Assembly (NCBI RefSeq): GCF_900110465.1
Contig: NZ_FODV01000002.1
Span: forward strand, 479,609-543,608
DNA: 64,000 bases
Source: Halogranum amylolyticum
Lineage (GTDB): Archaea; Halobacteriota; Halobacteria; Halobacteriales; Haloferacaceae
Direction: 5' to 3'
Of this stretch, positions 16,962 through 25,184 are shown one piece after another. A program made the position numbers and the translations under genes. Under the pieces are notes generated by a model. That model saw only the letters and a list, made by a program, of their open reading frames with translations, had not been told where the DNA came from and did no database searches. How positions within the stretch are numbered: position 1 is the stretch's first letter; the number at the start of each line of letters is the position of its first letter.

Positions 16962-18323
16962 ATGTTAGATGGTTTCGCACTGATCGGACTGCTCGCCGTG
17001 GCGGTGGGGTTCATCATCGTCGCGACGGCGAAAGTGAACCTCCACGCGTTTCTGACGCTCCTGCTCGCGGCCTACGGCACCGGCGTGCTCGCCGGCGTCG
17101 ACCCCCAGCGGGTCGCGACGCTCGTCACCGACGGGTTCGGGAGCGTCCTCGGCTACATCGGCATCGTCATCCTCGCGGGGACGATCATCGGCATCGTCCT
17201 CGAGCGCTCCGGGGCAGCTATCGTCATCGCCGAGACGATCCTCGATCTCATCGGCGAGGAGCACACCCCGGAGGTGATGGCGATCACGGGCAGTCTCGTC
17301 AGCATCCCCGTCTTCTGTGACTCGGGGTACGTCATCCTCTCGGGGCTGAGTCGCTCGCTGGCCGAGCGTTCGAAACTCTCGCTCGCGACCTTGAGCGTCG
17401 CGCTGGCGGGAGGACTCTACGTGACGCACGTCTTCGTCCCGCCGACGCCCGGCCCCATCGCCGCGGCGGGCATCCTCGGCGCCGACGTCGGTCTCGTCAT
17501 GCTCGCAGGCATCGTGGTGAGCGTCCCGGTGACGCTCGTCGCCGCCAAGTGGGCGAGTTACGTCGCCTCGCGGTTCCACATCGACCCCGACCCGGAGGTG
17601 ACCATGGCGGACATCAAAGCCGAGTACGGGAGTCTCCCCTCCCGCTGGCAGGCGTTCGCGCCGCTTCTCGTCCCCATCGTCCTCATCTCGATCGGGAGCG
17701 TCGCCGCCTACCCCAGCGCCGACGACCCGGCGTTCGTCGAGGGGACGCTACAGAGTTGGCTGCTGTTCGTCGGCGACCCGGCCGTGGCGCTGCTCGGCGG
17801 CGCGTTCCTCAGTTTCACCATCGTCCCGTCGTTCTCCGACGACGTCATCGACGAGTGGGTCAGCGACGGGCTCACCGACGCCGCCGTCATCCTCGCGGTG
17901 ACGGGCGCGGGCGGCGCGTTCGGCAGCGTGCTCGGAGCGCTCCCGCTCGAGGAGTTCATCGGAAACACGTTCAGCGGACTCGGTATCGGTCTGTTCGCCG
18001 CGTTCGTCGTCGCGGCGGCGCTCAAGACCGCCCTCGGCTCGTCGACGGTCGCCATCCTCACCACGTCGAGTCTCATCGCCCCGCTTTTGGGGTCGCTCGG
18101 TCTCGCCTCCCAGTGGGGGTCGGTGTTCGCCGTCCTCGCTATCGGCGCCGGGAGCATGACGGTCAGCCACGCCAACGACTCGTACTTCTGGATCATCACC
18201 GAGTTCTCCGACATGGAGACGGCGACCGCCTACCAGGCGTGGACGCTCGCGACGCTGACGCTCGGTGTCGTCAGCATCGTCTGGATCTTCATCCTGCGGA
18301 ACGCCGTCCAGTTAGTGGCGTAG
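16962..18323 (+). CDS. GntP-family gluconate-type permease
   Basis: A 453-residue secondary transporter with about 12 hydrophobic segments. Family landmarks are IPVFCDSGYVILSGLSRSLA and THVFVPPTPGPIAAAGILGADVG, then SHANDSYFWIITEFSDM near the C-terminus. GntP proteins import gluconate or related hydroxy acids with protons or cations. The gene starts at ATG 16962, and GGAGGGG at 16949-16955 is a Shine-Dalgarno-like sequence, uncommon among the leaderless starts here. No sugar-acid enzymes flank it. Confidence 0.95.
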   Translation: MLDGFALIGLLAVAVGFIIVATAKVNLHAFLTLLLAAYGTGVLAGVDPQRVATLVTDGFGSVLGYIGIVILAGTIIGIVLERSGAAIVIAETILDLIGEEHTPEVMAITGSLVSIPVFCDSGYVILSGLSRSLAERSKLSLATLSVALAGGLYVTHVFVPPTPGPIAAAGILGADVGLVMLAGIVVSVPVTLVAAKWASYVASRFHIDPDPEVTMADIKAEYGSLPSRWQAFAPLLVPIVLISIGSVAAYPSADDPAFVEGTLQSWLLFVGDPAVALLGGAFLSFTIVPSFSDDVIDEWVSDGLTDAAVILAVTGAGGAFGSVLGALPLEEFIGNTFSGLGIGLFAAFVVAAALKTALGSSTVAILTTSSLIAPLLGSLGLASQWGSVFAVLAIGAGSMTVSHANDSYFWIITEFSDMETATAYQAWTLATLTLGVVSIVWIFILRNAVQLVA

Positions 18324-18362
18324 TCGTCTCCGTCAGTCTCGGAACCGCAGTCGACTCCTCGA

Positions 18363-18998
18363 CTACGACGGCTTGCCGGGGAAGTTCACGAACCGGTCGA
18401 GTTTCGTTTTCGCGTCCTCCAGCACCGACGAGCCGTGGAAGACGAGGACGGCGTCGAATTCGAAGGCGAGCAGTCGTTCGAGGCTCTCCTCCGCCTCGTT
18501 GAGGTCGTCGGAGTAGACCGCCGGCGGCAACAGCAGGTAGCCCGCGGGCAGCCCACGCTGGTCGGAGCCGGAGACGGCGTCGCCCGCGACGACGACGCTC
18601 CGAGACTCGTCGACGAGCGCGTGGTTGTCCCGTTCGTGACCGGGAACGTGGACCGCCTCGAAGTCGCCGACGGCGTCGCCGTCGCCGTAGCGGACGTCCG
18701 GGTCGACGCCGCCGAGTGCGTCGGCGGCCGTCTGTTCGGGGACGTACACCTCGGGGTCGTACCGGTCGACGACGGCGGGAAGCCCGCCCGTGTGGTCGCC
18801 GTCGTTGTGCGTGACGACCACGCGTTCAGGGTCGACGTCGATCCGGTCGAGACCATCGAACAGCGCCTCCGTCGTCGCTTCGAGGCCGGTGTCGACGAGC
18901 GTCGGGACGGGGTCTTCGAACAGGTACGCGCGGAACCGTCGGCCCTCGCCCTCCCGCACGGTGATGTCGTGGACACCGGGAAGTATCTCTTCGGGCAT
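18363..18998 (-). CDS. Metallo-beta-lactamase-fold hydrolase with altered metal motif
   Basis: A protein of about 211 residues with an MBL fold: VDTGLEATTEAL near the start, then THNDGDHTGGLPAVV, PGHERDNHALV and VVAGDAVSG. The canonical HxHxDH motif reads HNDGDH, so the second His is replaced by Asp while the first His, the Asp and the last His remain. The downstream His (PGHE), Asp (GDAV) and a late His (VFHGSS) are present. It may bind one metal or use Asp as a ligand. The start at 18998 (MPEEILPG) is preferred; 19025 is possible. It lies 97 bases downstream of ubaA on the same strand. Confidence 0.88.
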   Translation of the reverse strand: MPEEILPGVHDITVREGEGRRFRAYLFEDPVPTLVDTGLEATTEALFDGLDRIDVDPERVVVTHNDGDHTGGLPAVVDRYDPEVYVPEQTAADALGGVDPDVRYGDGDAVGDFEAVHVPGHERDNHALVDESRSVVVAGDAVSGSDQRGLPAGYLLLPPAVYSDDLNEAEESLERLLAFEFDAVLVFHGSSVLEDAKTKLDRFVNFPGKPS

Positions 18999-19094
18999 AG
19001 CCGAGGAGACGGCACGAGTCGACATAAACGACGGCCTCGCGACCGGCGTGCGGTGCGGCGGGGCGAGCAGCGACGGGGCGGCGAATCCGACGGC

Positions 19095-19904
19095 TCAGTC
19101 GGCGATGGTGCAGCCGCCGCTGTACTCGACGCTCTCGACGGAGTCGATGGGGCTCTCGCCGCAGGCCGGACAGTCGGGGTTCTGACGGTAGGGCACCGTC
19201 TCGAACGTCATGTCCATCGCGTCGTAGAACAGCAGCCGTCCCTCCAGCACCTCGCCCTTCTCTAAGAGGAGTTTCACGGCCTCAGTCGCCTGGATACAGC
19301 CCACCGTCCCGGGGAGGACACCGAGCACGCCCGTCGTCGCGCAGTCGGGGACGGTGCCCGGTTCGGGTGCCTCCGGGAACAGACAGCGGTAACACGGTCC
19401 CTCGGGCGTGAGCGTCGTCACCTGTCCCTCGAACTTGTAGATCGCGCCGTGTGCCACCGGGACGTCGTGGATGCGGGCGGCGTCGTTGACCATGTAGCGC
19501 GTCGGGAAGTTGTCGGAGGCGTCGACGACGACGTCGTGGTCGGCGACGAGCTCCTCGACGTTGCCGGTGTCCAGACGCGTCTCGTAGGTCTCGACGGTCA
19601 CGTCGGGGTTCAATCGTTCGACGAACTTCCGCGCGCTCTCGACCTTCGGGACGCCGACGTCGGCGTCGGCGTGGATCACCTGCCGCTGGAGGTTCGAGCG
19701 CTCGACGACGTCGTCGTCGACGACGCCGAGTCGGCCGACGCCGGCGGCGGCGAGATACTGGATGACGGGCGCGCCGAGACCGCCCGCGCCGACGACGAGG
19801 GCGCTCCCCTCGAGCAGTCGCTGTTGGCCTTCGGGGCCGACCTCGTCCATGATGATGTGCCGGGAGTACCGATCTAACTGTGTCGAGTCGAGTGCGAGGC
19901 TCAT
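19095..19904 (-). CDS. ubaA: SAMP-activating E1-like enzyme UbaA (ThiF/MoeB/HesA family)
   Basis: A 269-residue adenylyltransferase that activates ubiquitin-like SAMP proteins for protein conjugation, tRNA thiolation and molybdopterin synthesis. Landmarks: LDRYSRHIIMDEVGPEGQQ, nucleotide loop GAGGLGAP (about residue 37), RSNLQRQVIH, DASDNFPTRYMVND, zinc ligands in CYRC and CPAC, and PDCATTGVLGVLPG with the catalytic Cys near residue 187, matching the position known for Haloferax volcanii UbaA. The start is the ATG at 19904, with a CATAAACC TATA-like element about 26 bases upstream. ncsA, which works with thiocarboxylated SAMP2, is also in this window. Confidence 0.96.
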   Translation of the reverse strand: MSLALDSTQLDRYSRHIIMDEVGPEGQQRLLEGSALVVGAGGLGAPVIQYLAAAGVGRLGVVDDDVVERSNLQRQVIHADADVGVPKVESARKFVERLNPDVTVETYETRLDTGNVEELVADHDVVVDASDNFPTRYMVNDAARIHDVPVAHGAIYKFEGQVTTLTPEGPCYRCLFPEAPEPGTVPDCATTGVLGVLPGTVGCIQATEAVKLLLEKGEVLEGRLLFYDAMDMTFETVPYRQNPDCPACGESPIDSVESVEYSGGCTIAD

Positions 19905-20142
19905 TGCCGGAAGTTGGCGACGACGACTCATAAACCCGGCTCCGACGGTCGCGGCAACGCTCTCTGGCTCCTGTGACACGCGGCGACCCCGGGCCGGCAG
20001 ACGGTTCGAGTACGAACGGCCCGCACGCGGTCGCTCAGTCGCCGAGACGTCCGTTCACCGCGTCTCTCCGGCGTCGTCGCCGACGGCAGTACCTCCCCCG
20101 AGAGCGTCGCTTTTCCCTCCGACTCGACAAGCGAGGACGCGA

Positions 20143-20520
20143 ATGGTATCGAACGCACTGGTCGCCGTCGTCGTCGTCGGGCTCGGTATCGGCGTGTTCC
20201 TGCAGAAGGGTCGCTTCTGCTTCGTCCACGCCTTCCACGACTTCTTCGCGATGAAGGACTCGCGGACGACGAAGGCCGTCCTGTTGGCGACGACGTTGAC
20301 GATGGTGTTCTGGAGCATCGCCTACGCCCTCGGCTTCTACCAGGGCTTCTGGACGCCGGGGTGGGGGCTGACCGGACTCGTCGGCGGCTTCGTCTTCGGT
20401 GTCGGGATGACCTACGCGGGTGGGTGCGCGTCGGGGACGCTCTACCGACACCGACGACCGACTGATTACGGGTGGTCAACGCTCCGAGTCGACCGCCTCG
20501 ACCCACTCCTCCCGCAGTAA
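20143..20520 (+). pseudogene. YeeE/YedE (thiosulfate transport family) gene, truncated at the 3' end
   Basis: The frame starts with a good YeeE half: MVSNALVAVVVVGLGIGVFL, QKGRFCFVHAF, SIAYALGFYQGFWTPGWG, and the family landmark GGCASGTLYR ending near 20448. After that the sequence turns into unrelated polar residues (HRRPTDYGWSTLRVD) that run antisense into the convergent acetyltransferase gene. About three membrane helices remain, and the segment that normally follows the second Cys motif is missing. The gene therefore looks broken, probably by the rearrangement that brought in its neighbour. Confidence 0.7.
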
Positions 20521-21051
20521 TCCGTACTGCACCATGTCGCGGTACGCACCGTCGACGAACATGAACTTGCGGCGACGTCCCTCCTCGACGAAGCCGAGCG
20601 ACTCCAACAGCCGTCGGGAAGCGTCGTTGTGGTCGAACGCACCCGCGCCCACGGCGGGCGTGTCGTACTGTCGGAAGACGTAGTCGACAGCGAGAGCGAC
20701 GGACTCCGTCCCGTAGCCCTCGCCGTGCACCTCGGGGACGAGCCAGTAGCCGAGTTCCGGGCGCTTGTAGTGGGCGTCTGCGACGCTCACCTGGCCGATT
20801 CGACGCAGGTCGTGGTCTTCGAAGTCGTCGCCCAGCAGTTCCGGCGTCCCCTCCCCTTCGAGACAGACGAGAAACCCGTCCGGCGCGGTCCGCTCGTCGG
20901 AGATCTCGTACTGCTCGCGGTTCCGCAGCGGGTTACCGAGCGGATACCGGATCTCGGGGTTCGCACCTGCCCGCTGGAGGAACGGGACGTCCTCCGCCTC
21001 GACAGTTCGGAGCGTCACCCGGTCGCCGCTCGCGACGCGTGCACCTGGCAT
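20476..21051 (-). CDS. GNAT acetyltransferase (RimJ/RimL type)
   Basis: A 191-residue GNAT protein: VTLRTVEAEDVPFLQR at the start, then IGQVSVADAHYKRPELGYWL, the acetyl-CoA loop VPEVHGEGYGTESVALAVDY and NDASRRLLESLGFVEEGRRRK. The order matches protein or metabolite N-acetyltransferases of the RimJ/RimL group. Its 3' end overlaps the aberrant tail of the truncated YeeE frame by 45 bases, so it sits exactly at the break point. The substrate is unknown. Confidence 0.9.
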   Translation of the reverse strand: MPGARVASGDRVTLRTVEAEDVPFLQRAGANPEIRYPLGNPLRNREQYEISDERTAPDGFLVCLEGEGTPELLGDDFEDHDLRRIGQVSVADAHYKRPELGYWLVPEVHGEGYGTESVALAVDYVFRQYDTPAVGAGAFDHNDASRRLLESLGFVEEGRRRKFMFVDGAYRDMVQYGLLREEWVEAVDSER

Positions 21052-21169
21052 GCACGCAGAAACTGTCGCCGTTCGTATGTGTGTTCGGATCGACTGTCGT
21101 CGTGGTCACCCCGCTCGCGCTGGCGTCCCGAACCGACGAGCGTTTCCCCGACTCGCCACAATCCGGGCT

Positions 21170-21493
21170 ATGGTCACGGAACTCTCGCCGACGGAGTTGC
21201 AGGAGAGACTGGACACCGACGACGACGTCGCCCTGCTCGACATCCGCGACGCCGAGTCGTTCGCCGACGGTCACATCCCGGGATCGGAGAACCGTCCCGC
21301 TCGACGACTCGACGCCTCAGTGTTCGACGAGGAGTGGCCCGACGAGGTGGTCGTCTCCTGTTACGTCGGAAAGAGCTCCAAGCGCGTCGCGCAGGTGCTC
21401 GACGCCAACCTCGAGGCCGACGTGGCGAGCCTCCGCGGCGGGTTCGACGGCTGGGAGGGTGCGGTCGACCGCGGCCGACCGGCGTCGCGGTAG
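21170..21493 (+). CDS. Rhodanese-like sulfurtransferase
   Basis: A 107-residue single rhodanese domain: LLDIRDAESFADGHIPGSEN, the active-site loop CYVGKSS with the persulfide Cys, and GGFDGWEG at the end. Such proteins move sulfane sulfur as a Cys persulfide. The start is the ATG at 21170 (MVTELSPTELQERL). It lies between the acetyltransferase and a DoxX-like gene, downstream of ubaA and truncated YeeE, in a sulfur-themed group. Confidence 0.93.
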   Translation: MVTELSPTELQERLDTDDDVALLDIRDAESFADGHIPGSENRPARRLDASVFDEEWPDEVVVSCYVGKSSKRVAQVLDANLEADVASLRGGFDGWEGAVDRGRPASR

Positions 21494-21590
21494 CCCGACG
21501 TACTGCCGGAACCCTCTGCCGTCTCTGTTAGAGCTAAACACGTTGCGACCGTTACTCGGAGTAGACTCTCACACGAGAGCGACCGATTTC

Positions 21591-22034
21591 ATGAGCGAAG
21601 ATACCATCACCATCGACATCGAAGACGAACAGACGAGCGAATCGACCACGACGAGCGACGACAGCGGGGGCGTGCTGTTCTTGCTCGCCCGACTGCTCTT
21701 CGCCGTCCCGCTCGGGTACACGGCGTGGACCCACTGGCAGGACATGGAGGGGACCATCGGCTACGCCGAGGCGATGGGCGTCCCGAACGCCGAGAAGTTG
21801 GTCCCCTTCTCGGTCGGCATGCTCTCGTTCGGCAGCCTCGGCATCGCCCTCTGGCGACTCCCGACGCTCGCCGCGGGTGCGGTCGCGGCGTTCCTCGCGG
21901 GTGTCACGCCCCAGATGCACCGCTTCTGGGAGGCCGACGAAGACAAGAAGCAGGCCGAGCGGACCCAGTTCGTGAAGAACGTCTCCCTGCTCGGCGGCGC
22001 GATCGCGTTCCTCATCAAGGCGCGACAGGACTGA
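21591..22034 (+). CDS. DoxX-like membrane protein
   Basis: A 147-residue membrane protein with an acidic, Thr/Ser-rich N-terminal ~28 residues and about four hydrophobic segments. The pattern LLARLLFAVPLGYTAWTHWQDMEGTIGYAEAMGVPNAE resembles the DoxX/DoxD helices. DoxX proteins accompany sulfur or quinone redox enzymes in some organisms. It shares the strand with rhodanese 97 bases upstream. Confidence 0.82.
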   Translation: MSEDTITIDIEDEQTSESTTTSDDSGGVLFLLARLLFAVPLGYTAWTHWQDMEGTIGYAEAMGVPNAEKLVPFSVGMLSFGSLGIALWRLPTLAAGAVAAFLAGVTPQMHRFWEADEDKKQAERTQFVKNVSLLGGAIAFLIKARQD

Positions 22035-22159
22035 ACGACCGACCGGCCTCGCCGTCCGTTCCGACTCTCTCTTATCGACGACTCACCGCTCCGAGCGACG
22101 GCGTCGTCACTCGGCGAGTGAAAAAGACAGAATTCGAGCCGAACGCGCCGGTTCCGTGG

Positions 22160-22750
22160 TTACTTGCCGCGACCCTGACCGCTCGAGACGCTCGGGCGGA
22201 CGTGTTCCGACCCTTTGCCGCGGTTGTTGAGCCCACGGTTGTCGGTGCCGGCGTTCGTGAGACCGCGGAACGCACGGCCCTTGTGCTTGTCCGAGCAGAT
22301 CCAGTTGAGGTCGTCGTCGTTCTCGATGGCCGGATGCTCCGGATCCACGAGAATCGCTTCGAACCACTTCTGCGACCCGTCCTCGCCGACCCAGTAGGAG
22401 TTGAGGACGCGCAGGTTGGGGTACTTCCGGGAGACGCGCTCTTCGCCGATGCGCTGGATGCTCTTGCGCCGCGAGATGCGGTTGACACCCTGCCGCTTCG
22501 AACGACGACCCGCCTTGTGGCGCTGTTTGCGTGCGGTCCCCTTGCGGACGGAGACGCGTGCGACGACGATGCCCTGCTTGGCTTTGTAGCCGAGCTCGCG
22601 AGCCTTGTCGAGACGGGTCGGACGCTCGATACGTTCGATCGCGCCCTGTCGACGCCACTCCTGTTTGCGCTGCCACTGCAGCTCGGCGAGTTTCCCGTCA
22701 CCGGGACTCCGCCAGGCTTCCTTGATGTGAGAGTAGAAGCTTCGTGCCAT
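22160..22750 (-). CDS. rpl15e: Large subunit ribosomal protein L15e
   Basis: A 196-residue L15e, an archaeal/eukaryotic component of the 50S subunit. The sequence begins ARSFYSHIKEAWRSPGD, continues with the basic core ARVSVRKGTARKQRHKAGRR, then RVLNSYWVGEDGSQKWFE and the C-terminal IENDDDLNWICSDKHKGRAF. It is one of the few basic proteins in this acidic proteome. The start is the ATG at 22750. The nearest clear TATA-like box (TGGTTAAAGG, minus strand, about 22911-22918) is ~160 bases upstream, which would give a leader of about 135 bases. Confidence 0.98.
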   Translation of the reverse strand: MARSFYSHIKEAWRSPGDGKLAELQWQRKQEWRRQGAIERIERPTRLDKARELGYKAKQGIVVARVSVRKGTARKQRHKAGRRSKRQGVNRISRRKSIQRIGEERVSRKYPNLRVLNSYWVGEDGSQKWFEAILVDPEHPAIENDDDLNWICSDKHKGRAFRGLTNAGTDNRGLNNRGKGSEHVRPSVSSGQGRGK

Positions 22751-22978
22751 TGGTATCACCACGGACGCTTGCGATTCAGTTCCGCCAGCGACCTGCGACA
22801 CGTCGTCGCCGTCGCCGCGCAACCACATTTCGTCCCGTTCCCCGACGGGTGACGGGTGCCCACTGGTGGTCCGTCGTCCAGCGAGTTGTTCCTACTTCCC
22901 CGTCTCGGCCTTTAACCACTTCGATAGGTCGACCGGTGTGTCACGCGCTCGCGTGGCGCTCGGAGGCCGGGACGGCGC

Positions 22979-24055
22979 TCACCGCTGGGAGTCCCGCAGG
23001 ATGAGCGGGCCGATGGCGAGCGTCCGCTTCGCGATGGTCGCGATCCGTGCGATGTAGGCGACCAAGAGGAGGAACGGGAGCAGCGAGATGGTGAACGCGG
23101 CGTCGACGATCCACAGGATGTTCTCGATGCCGAGCGTGACTCCCGTGAAGGTGCTGTCGCCGACGAAGGCGAGCATCCCGCCAGTGACGACGAGCGCCGG
23201 GAGGGAGACGTAGAGGATGAGCTGTGAGAGGTCGATCAGCGCCCACTGGAAGTAGAGCGTCTTGATATGCTCGCGTGCGGGCCCGAACATCGACAGCGTC
23301 GTCTTCAGCTCCTCTAAGAGCTGGTGCTCCTCGTTCGAGAGCGTCTCGTCGTGCTCGTAGGCGATCCGTTCGACTTGGAAGATCTTCCAGCCGTAGTTGA
23401 AGTTGAGCGCGGCGAACAGTACGTCGAAGCTCCCGAACTGCGCCCCGTCGAGTTGGTCACGCACCTCGTCGGCGTTGCCGGTCAGACTGTCGGTGAACTC
23501 GTCGACATCGTGTTTGAGCTCCTCGTCGCCGGTGTCGGCAACCGCGTCGCGGAGCGCGCTCGCACGCTGCTGAGTGGCGTCGACGATCAACCGGAGAAAC
23601 GCCGACGGATCGACCGGGACGGGGCGTCCCAGTAGCTCAGACGTGTACGACCGGAAGTCCATTGCACTGCTCATCCGCTCGTGTTGGTCACCCAGCGGGC
23701 CGTTCTCCTGGGAGATGACCAGCTGACTGATAGTGACGATGAGCGTCGTCCCGGTGATGATCGCGCCGAGCATCGTCGAGAACAGCGTCTCGATGGTGTC
23801 GCCCGTCTGGAGGTCGGTCTGCAACGACGGGTAGTAGAGCTGTCCCAGTATCATGAACACGACGAAAAACACGAGCGCCAGCACGCCCGTGACCAACAGC
23901 CGGTTGGCGCTGAGGAGGATCTTGAGCTTCAGCCGACTCTCGTCGGCCCGTTCGCGCATCGTGTTGGCGGTGCTGATGTCCTCGTCACCCTGCGTGTCCA
24001 AATCGGTGTCCGTGTCGGCGTCGGCCTCGATGTCGTCGTCGATCCCCGACGTCAT
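22979..24055 (-). CDS. Four-helix membrane protein of unknown function
   Basis: A 358-residue protein with an acidic N-terminal ~45 residues, two helices near residues 50-72 and 90-115, a large soluble middle (about 120-270) with many charged helices, and two C-terminal helices (about 272-295 and 315-340). The layout recalls haloarchaeal channel-like or DUF2254-like proteins, but I cannot assign it firmly. Its ATG overlaps the stop of the DUF4177 gene (ATGA, 24052-24055), so the two are translated together. Confidence 0.85.
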   Translation of the reverse strand: MTSGIDDDIEADADTDTDLDTQGDEDISTANTMRERADESRLKLKILLSANRLLVTGVLALVFFVVFMILGQLYYPSLQTDLQTGDTIETLFSTMLGAIITGTTLIVTISQLVISQENGPLGDQHERMSSAMDFRSYTSELLGRPVPVDPSAFLRLIVDATQQRASALRDAVADTGDEELKHDVDEFTDSLTGNADEVRDQLDGAQFGSFDVLFAALNFNYGWKIFQVERIAYEHDETLSNEEHQLLEELKTTLSMFGPAREHIKTLYFQWALIDLSQLILYVSLPALVVTGGMLAFVGDSTFTGVTLGIENILWIVDAAFTISLLPFLLLVAYIARIATIAKRTLAIGPLILRDSQR

Positions 24056-24252
24056 TCGCTCGATCCACCGCGCTTCGGCCGTTTAAAAACGAGAAACTTC
24101 GTCCCGCCGCCGACGTACTCGATGGTGTCGACGAACTCCCAGCCCGCGTCGCCGAGTTCGTTCAACTCCGCCGCCGGGTCGGCTGCCTCCTTGTGCGTCG
24201 GTCCCTTGGGCGGTTGCAACGTCCGATACTCCCAACGGGTGTCCTCTGTCAT
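24052..24252 (-). CDS. DUF4177-type small protein
   Basis: A 66-residue protein: WEYRTLQPPKG at the start, then ELNELGDAGWEFVDTIEYVG and FLVFKRPK. This W-x-Y ... LN-x-LG-x-x-GWE pattern is the DUF4177 signature. The ATG at 24252 (MTEDTRWEY) is chosen over the longer upstream frame. It is the first gene of a two-gene operon with the membrane protein that follows, with a 4-base overlap. The function is unknown. Confidence 0.85.
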   Translation of the reverse strand: MTEDTRWEYRTLQPPKGPTHKEAADPAAELNELGDAGWEFVDTIEYVGGGTKFLVFKRPKRGGSSE

Positions 24253-24368
24253 ACACGCACAATAAGAACGACCGGGGGGTAAAGCTACTCGCCGCCTCGA
24301 CACCGCGAAACGGCAGACTCGCTCGGCGACACGTCAGCGTTATCTCCGCCCCCCGAGACGGTGAGACG

Positions 24369-25184
24369 ATGACCGCGGACAGCGACTGGCGACCGTACAC
24401 TCCCGGCGACGACCACACCGTCGTCGGCGACGTTCGGATCTCCGAGACCATCGACGCGCCGGACCTCCACGCCGACCGCCGTCTCCTCGCGTATCTGCCT
24501 CCCTCCTACGCCGACTCCGAGGAGTCCTACCCCGTCGTCTACATGCACGACGGCCAGAACCTCTTCGACGAGGGCGAGAGCTACTCCGGAGAGTGGCGCG
24601 TCGACGAGACGATGCAGCGACTGAGCGAGGAGGGCACCGAAGCCATCGTCGTCGGCGTTCCGAACGCCGGCGACGCACGCGGCGACGAGTACACCCCCTT
24701 CCCCCACCCCGAACACGGCGGCGGCGGCGCCGACGCGTATCTCGAGTTCCTGTTCGAGACGGTCAAACCGCTCGTCGACGAGACGTTCCGCACGCGTCCC
24801 GGCCGCGACCACACCGGGCTCGCCGGATCGTCACTCGGCGGCGTCGTCAGCCTCTACGGCTTCTTCGAGTATCCCGACCACGTCGGCTTCGCGGGCGTCC
24901 TGAGTCCGGCGTTCTGGTGGCCGGGCGAACCGCTGTTCGAGTACGTCGCCGCCCAGTCCCGGACGGACGGTCGACTCTACGTCGACGTCGGAGGAAGGGA
25001 GGCACCCGACGACCCCGAGTTGAACGAGGCGTATCTCCGGGACGCAGAACGGATGGTCGGGCGGCTCCGAACGCAGGGGTTCGAGGACGAGCGGTTGCGG
25101 TTCGTCGTCGACGAGGAGGCGAGACACCGCGAGTCGGCGTGGGCCGAGCGGTTCCCCGGTGCGATTCGGTTCCTGCTCGGTTAG
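24369..25184 (+). CDS. Alpha/beta-hydrolase, putative esterase family (COG2819-like)
   Basis: A 271-residue esterase of the IroE/esterase-D type. The strand YPVVYMHDGQNLFDEGESYSG, the nucleophile elbow AGSSLGGVVSLYGF and the C-terminal EARHRESAW (candidate catalytic His) are visible. There is no signal peptide. Its stop shares bases with the stop of the convergent amylase gene (25181-25184). Its position at the edge of the starch island makes an acyl-sugar substrate possible but unproven. Confidence 0.9.
   Translation: MTADSDWRPYTPGDDHTVVGDVRISETIDAPDLHADRRLLAYLPPSYADSEESYPVVYMHDGQNLFDEGESYSGEWRVDETMQRLSEEGTEAIVVGVPNAGDARGDEYTPFPHPEHGGGGADAYLEFLFETVKPLVDETFRTRPGRDHTGLAGSSLGGVVSLYGFFEYPDHVGFAGVLSPAFWWPGEPLFEYVAAQSRTDGRLYVDVGGREAPDDPELNEAYLRDAERMVGRLRTQGFEDERLRFVVDEEARHRESAWAERFPGAIRFLLG

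Noticed and set aside
19762..20142. Long N-terminal extension of the YeeE frame
   Set aside because: The upstream part is antisense to ubaA and Arg/Pro-rich; the YeeE homology begins at the ATG 20143.
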